Part shown: positions 59,449 to 64,000 of the stretch, one piece after another | Layout of the letters: each line of letters begins with the position of its first letter | Position numbering within the stretch: position 1 is the stretch's first letter | Assembly: GCA_032622095.1 (NCBI GenBank) | Contig: CP136064.1 | Coordinates: forward strand, 135,799,954 to 135,863,953 | DNA from: Siphonodentalium dalli | Taxonomy: Eukaryota; Mollusca; Scaphopoda; Gadilida; Siphonodentaliidae | Length of the DNA stretch: 64,000 nucleotides | Direction of reading: 5' to 3' | Position numbers and translations under genes: made by a program | The notes under the pieces: generated by a model | What the model saw: only the letters and a program-made list of their open reading frames with translations | Told to the model about the DNA's origin: nothing | The model's database searches: none

Positions 59449-59549
59449 AACCGTTTCAGCTCTACCGATCACCTCTCACGTACACGCTTTGCTGAATTTC
59501 AGAAGTTGGCGCCGCCTGGTTTCCAGGACCACACAGACATACCGACACA

Positions 59550-59933
59550 TTGGTCACTAGTCAACTGGTTACAACCGCCAACAGGCTGATCGAACACTCC
59601 CTATCAGAGAACACGCGTCGCCAATATGACAGCGCTTTTATGAAATATAGAACATTTTGCTCTTCATTAAATTTGGAGGAAACTTGGCCCATTCCCCTCG
59701 ATATGTTATGCATTTTCATTGCCTATCTTTTCAATAGTCAATTGGCATCGAGCACAATCATGTCTATTCTGAGTGCCCTATCCTTTTACCATAAAATGCA
59801 GGGCACAATTGATCATACAGGAGACTTCCTTGTAAAAACGAGAGGCCGATCACGATCGGCAGATGTTAACCCATCCCTTGGTAATAGTAAATTACTCGGA
59901 ATTATAAATGAGAGTTTTGATGTTGAATTATAG
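59550..59933 (+). pseudogene. Tyrosine recombinase, N-terminal part
   Basis: An open frame of 127 codons overlapping the end of the RNase H frame. 'HSLSENTRRQYDSAFMKY' and 'IPLDMLCIFIAYLF' with 'SSTIMSILSALSFYHKM' match the SAM-like N-terminal DNA-binding domain of tyrosine recombinases. Resemblance fades after 'GDFLVK' (about 59834) and a TAG follows at 59931. The catalytic domain resumes only at 60967, so the part carrying the first catalytic Arg is missing or replaced. Confidence 0.8.
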
Positions 59934-59939
59934 AGTATA

Positions 59940-60966
59940 CTGTTAGGTACTATTATAGACAATGCACATAACACAAATTACTGGAATTTATGTGTCACTC
60001 ACATTTATATAAGAGAATGCACTGGAACAGGATCTGTAATGCTGAACCACCACAGCCTTGGGTTAAATGTGAAAAGGTGACCTGGACATGCAATACTTGA
60101 TCAAGAGATTCCAATATAATGATAATGTATCAAATTCTACACACAACAGCAATCAAGATAAACACCTCACTGCTGACCGATTAATATATGTTATACAGCA
60201 GAGCTGTCAATAAATCACAGGCTTATGTTAAATAGGGCAAGGAATTCAAACTAAATTTATTTTTTTAAGAGTGAATTTTTTTTTTCGAAAAAGAGCCATA
60301 AATCAGTTAAAAATTGTCTGATCAAACACATATTCGAACTCTATCTGTCTTTTGTGCTGAGAAATTCATATACAAAATTTGGTTCCGATCAGATAAAAAA
60401 TGTTTGAGTTATAGCACCATGCGTATAGTGTCTACAGACAAACAGACGGATGGACTAATGACAGTTGGTCAATCCGGATGTTGACACTTCCATACTATGA
60501 TATGGGTAAACATAAAATTTAGTCTTTTGTGGGTATTAAAATATAAATTTTCCCATCTCCACCAGCATGGGCATTCATTTGATTTTTTTGTCTGTGAAAC
60601 ACTGGACAAACATGACAAAATATACCTTCTCAGAAACCCAGAGTAAGAGTGCACATTAATTAGATAGAGCTACAGCCTGTAAGCCAGCCCTCAAAAACAT
60701 ATATCTGGTTACGCCTCACACTAATGTCTAAAAATAACTCTAATTATCAATATTAATAAACTCAGATTTACTGTTTGTCTCTTACAGAGCTAAATTGATA
60801 CTGCTTGTAATGAATTAGTTGTTGACTGCTATGGTTATCTGTTCAATTCTTAGTTGAAAAAGGGCCATAACTCTGGTATAAAATGTTGGATCTAACCCAT
60901 ATTCAATCTCGATTTGTATTTTGAGCCATACTTTTTTGTTCCCTGGATACCCACTGTTTTAAAGGG
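59940..60966. repeat. Insertion of interspersed repeat in the recombinase gene
   Basis: This stretch separates the two recombinase fragments and encodes nothing. From about 60240 it shows 'gaaaaagagccataaatcag', 'ttggttccgatcag' and 'cagacaaacagacggatgg', resembling other dispersed repeats in this window. A second partial unit starts at about 60850. Exact ends and target duplication were not resolved. Confidence 0.5.
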
Positions 60967-61095
60967 CACAGTTTCAGAATAGGAGGCGCTAGCCTCGCGG
61001 CACAAATGGGATTTTCAGACATTCAGATCCAACAACTAGGTCGATGGCAATCTGATGCCTTCCGCCGTTACATTAATAGACCCTCAGCTTTGTAG
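60967..61095 (+). pseudogene. Tyrosine recombinase, C-terminal catalytic part
   Basis: A 42-codon frame begins 'HSFRIGGASLAAQMGFSD', continues to 'IQQLGRWQSDAFRRYI' and ends in TAG. It holds the His-x-x-Arg box, the GRW motif and the catalytic Tyr ('RRYI') in the order and spacing of phage-type tyrosine recombinases. Together with 59550-59933 it shows that the element integrates by a recombinase, not a DDE integrase. The middle is missing, so no enzyme can be made. Confidence 0.85.
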
Positions 61096-61299
61096 GCTTT
61101 ATTATTCCTTGGAGGGAATGCCTTTCCTGCCTTTGTGGTGGCTTCGGTTTTGGAGAGAGATTCTGTCCAGGGAGTCCAGGTACCTTTATGATGAATGGGT
61201 CCCAAGATTTCCTCAAACACACATTCACGATATTACTATTGTTAAATGTTAAGTAATTAGCTATTTTTTATTATACATTCTTTTACATGTAAATTTAAG

Positions 61300-61520
61300 T
61301 ATTTGTTAAGGGTGCATGCTCAGTTTCCGTCCAAAGCTATTTCCATATGCCCCATATTACAGGGGCTTATCAAGGCAATATACCTAGTCTAGTCCAGTTT
61401 ACAGTTACATTGCAACTTTTCTGGTTCATTTTTTACATACTTTATTATAGCTATTTCATATCGCCCCCATTTATGGAGGCTTGTACATACCAAGTATAGT
61501 CTAGAAACTTTAGTACAAAA
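61300..61520. repeat. Diverged direct duplication of about 110 bp
   Basis: Two copies of 'agctatttc(c)atat(g/c)(g)cccc' with 'aggggctt' or 'ggaggctt' and '(c)tagtctag' lie at about 61336 and 61450. They sit in the 3' region of the Ngaro-like element, upstream of A2. Confidence 0.5.
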
Positions 61521-61763
61521 ATATTTCCGGTATGTTGCTTTCCATATGATCCATCCATTGGCGACGCACTCCGCTCTCTGGGTGGCCGTGATGCAGCTTC
61601 GCTTCATCTGTGGCGATTTTGCCGTCCACCCATTTTATATATTTTGTTTTTAACTCTTTTGACTCCTGTTGTAATTTTAATTTTGGCTTTTCATTAATCA
61701 GCAGAGTCCTTACCGGACATACGTCTCCTTATTTTCTCCGATATCATTAGGGGTTGGGTCCAT

Positions 61764-61965
61764 AAATAACGGTAAGGGGGCAACAGCACCCCTTCACCGA
61801 TTTATGGACTCGACCGCGTATTTTCTAGTAAACTGAACTACGCCCCCTAGCGGTAGCGTCGTTTTTGTTTACAAAAAATGTTTCTTTTCTTCCTATAACT
61901 TTCCAAATTACGATCTGTTTACATATCATTACACACAACAAACTTTCCTGTATGTATAACAGATC
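61764..61965 (+). repeat. Ngaro direct repeat A2
   Basis: Partner of 51417-51618. In Ngaro elements A2 is normally flanked by the B1 and B2 halves; I found no repeated segment directly on either side. Confidence 0.9.
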
Positions 61966-62800
61966 GGAGAGTGTCTCATGTTGGATTCTTATAATGATAT
62001 TTTATTAATTGGATAGGGAATACATACACTAGTAACAACTATTAATATTTGAATTGTTTTTATTTCTAATTAAACATTTTGTTGGTGTAGACCTTGTTTT
62101 GAGGTGAACGGTTACGCACTCTTTATCGCGGCAATTAAATGCCAAAACACACCTGTGTTCCGAAGTTGTAGCCCAGAATTCAGCAGTTGTAGGCCAGAAT
62201 TCAACCCCCTATTGTCTTACCAGTACCATTGTATAAGGTGCATGCACATTTTGAGGGGAAATACTGGGTAAAAAAAGTAGCGACCTATAGTCAGAAATCT
62301 ACGGTAAATCGATATTTTGAGTGTTAATTTCTTATGTTTTCTCAAGTCTCCCCACTTCACCCTATTTTGGACTGAAGTCTCCCTAAAATCTCTAGAGGGA
62401 GAAGTCACTTCGCCCTGTCATCGACCCCTAGCGTGGGCCCTGTCCGAGGTCATAAGCACCATATTCATTAACACATTTAATGCTACATGTGTATCACAGT
62501 TTCAACTAATTAATTATTTATTATATTAAGTATGGCTAATCCCTATATAGTATTCAAAGTGGTAAAATGGTGTGTAATTTAGGTTATTTCTGTTATGTTT
62601 GTTTGATTCATTATTCCGATCCCAAATTATCAGCGACATGGGAATTTACTAGTATTCTAAGCCATATAGAAGGTATCGGAATATTGAAATAGTCGGAATT
62701 ATGAACCCTCATGGAAAAGCGGAATAATGAACCTGGTCCCTCAGAATAATTAACCAACGGAATAATGAACCATATATATACCGAAGACCCCCCAACATAG
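61966..62800. other. No gene recognised
   Basis: AT-rich sequence after the Ngaro-like element. Open frames of up to 70 codons have no support. Confidence 0.4.
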
Positions 62801-62810
62801 AAGAAGAGAA

Positions 62811-63690
62811 ACAAGACAGTCAAAGACTGTGGGGTCGTTCACCAGACTGCAAAGACTGATAAGACTGGGACTTTGGAGACCATAACAGTTAGAACTTTTC
62901 ATAATCACTTTAAAAAAGTAGATCTAAACAGGATATGTAGATAGAGAGGCTACATGTACCAACTGTACGCTACTGATCACCCCTCCCCTCCTCCAGCTCA
63001 TGTCCCTTCCCGACCAGGCTCCAGACTCCCAAGTCTTAGATTGGCAACTGTCATCTCAAACTTTCTCTATTGTTGGAAATTTCCAATCTCACAAGCACCT
63101 TTTTATAAAACTATTTAGACATGTTTGAAGCCCAATTAACCATGGACCCAAAAACAGCATATATGTATGTCAGATTAATCAGTCAAGTAGTTCCAAGGTA
63201 GATGATTTAATGAATTTTAATGATTTTATTAGACACAAAAGTGTTAAGTCCCCATAGCCCCGTCATTTCTTAACAGGTTGCCTTATGTTAACAAATCTGA
63301 ATCTCAGTCACTAAAGGATCCTCCATACTATATGTAAGCTAAATAGTCCAACCTCTCTTGAGAAGACATTTTAAGTATTACTATAGAGGCATACAGTTAT
63401 GTCTCGGGCCCCACCCTATATCTGATGGTAGATGAGAAGAAGTCGTTTTTAAGAATTACCATGGAGGGCAAGAGTTATGGCCCTGGCTTCACAACCATTT
63501 GAAAGAGTGACCTCATTTGAACAAATCTGAATATGAATCACCTAGGGAAAATCCACACCAAATATCAAACCCATTCAGTCTTATGATCTAGAGAAGTTGT
63601 TCACAGAATTGTTGACAGATTGATGGACGGACAGAAAGATGAACAGGTGACAGATGAGAAGTGATGACTATAGCTTCGTCTCAGGTGAGT
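62811..63690. repeat. Interspersed repeat families A and C
   Basis: The family A opening 'acaagacagtcaaagactgt', then the 'ggctccagactcccaag' segment, then family C units ending in 'gatggacggacag' and 'tcgtctcaggtgag'. The A-then-C order matches 3027-3800, so A and C may be parts of one longer repeat. Confidence 0.75.
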
Positions 63691-63699
63691 TCAAATATT

Positions 63700-63860
63700 A
63701 GGCCACGGTTTTTTGATTTTGTGGTTTACGGATCCGCCGACCGAGTGGAAAACCCCCCCGACCTAAAAAAAAAAAAGTGTAATTTTTTTTTTTTTTTATA
63801 TTTTCCGCCGACCCACATATTTGGGTCCAAACGTACATATTTTTATTGAAAGATTGACGA
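63700..63860. repeat. Imperfect hairpin with A/T tracts
   Basis: 'ccgccgacc' occurs near both ends, with A(12) and T(17) tracts facing each other around 63765-63798. Possibly a small MITE. The remainder to 64000 shows nothing. Confidence 0.4.
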
Positions 63861-64000
63861 TAGGAACGCCAAAAAGTGGCTCGAATATTGAATGAATAAA
63901 TCGCTTATTGATTGTCAAAATTATATTTGTACAACCCCTTCGCCAGTGACAGCCTCCCATCCTTTCCAATTGTCGAATGAAAACAATCCGCGGAAATGTT

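Larger units (their letters stand above)
56379..59464 (-). mobile_element. hAT transposon, copy 2, nested in the Ngaro element
   Basis: TIRs TAGAGCTGAAACGGTT at 56379-56394 and 59449-59464. The 8-bp duplication CCGATCAC at 56371-56378 and 59465-59472. Removing the element with one duplication restores the RNase H reading frame (ADH followed by LSR), an internal check of the boundaries. It is 3086 bp, in the opposite orientation to copy 1, and has a transposase interrupted by one stop. Subterminal AACCGGTT palindromes are present at both ends. Confidence 0.96.
51417..61965 (+). mobile_element. Ngaro-like tyrosine recombinase retrotransposon
   Basis: Direct repeats of 202 bp at 51417-51618 and 61764-61965 bound the element and are over 95% alike. 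Between them on the plus strand are an SGNH-hydrolase-like ORF, gag with a Cys/His motif, RT/RNase H and a tyrosine recombinase. There is no DDE integrase or aspartic protease. Direct (A1/A2) repeats plus a tyrosine recombinase fit the Ngaro group rather than DIRS (inverted repeats). The partner B repeats were not found, so the 3' end may be truncated. The element is inactive and carries a nested hAT (56379-59464). Confidence 0.82.

Overview
The window is eukaryotic nuclear DNA, most likely from a marine invertebrate. It is AT-rich, has spliced gene fragments and long introns, and is dominated by transposons. The repeats with terminal 'ggacggacg' runs and 'gttatggccctg' units are of a style I associate with molluscan or other lophotrochozoan genomes; that placement is inference. 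There are no bacterial operons, rRNA genes, convincing tRNA genes or CRISPR arrays.

The only host gene I recognise is ESS2 (DGCR14), a nuclear splicing-associated protein, on the minus strand. Its terminal coding exon (7620-7986) and the exon before it (21677-21792) join in phase across an intron of about 13.7 kb. Earlier exons were not found here. The intron holds a decayed DIRS-type retrotransposon remnant (about 8.5-11.56 kb, plus strand), a TTAA-flanked piggyBac-like element inside it (8652-10215), a 5-kb foldback element (11806-16835), and a hAT pseudogene with a hAT MITE inserted in it (16.86-17.4 kb).

Region by region: 1-7.6 kb is interspersed repeats, hairpin MITEs and G-tracts. 7.6-21.8 kb is the 3' part of ESS2. 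22.1-22.7 kb is a tandem repeat. 23.4-26.3 kb is a second, truncated foldback copy. 27.46-35.25 kb is a minus-strand DIRS element with 169-bp inverted terminal repeats, an internal complementary region and decayed RT, RNase H and tyrosine recombinase; an unassigned element with TACACTT arrays (28459-31122) interrupts its recombinase. 36.2-46.7 kb is a nest: fragments of another DIRS-type terminus, a related array element (36443-45252), a hAT transposon (41085-44098) and a 155/164-bp satellite. 46.7-51.4 kb is largely featureless. 51417-61965 is an Ngaro-like tyrosine-recombinase retrotransposon with 202-bp direct repeats, an SGNH-hydrolase-like ORF, gag, RT/RNase H and a broken recombinase; a second, nearly intact hAT (56379-59464) sits in its RNase H region. 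62.8-63.7 kb returns to the interspersed repeats of the left end.

The genes form no pathway. The story is serial nested insertion. Several target-site duplications can be read exactly: 8 bp for three hAT-type elements, TTAA for the piggyBac-like one, 6 bp for a small MITE and 2 bp for the array elements. The most novel candidates are the array elements with CCCTTA(C/T)A termini and 2-bp duplications, and the foldback elements whose cores are arrays of a 40-50-bp motif that reverses orientation in the middle.
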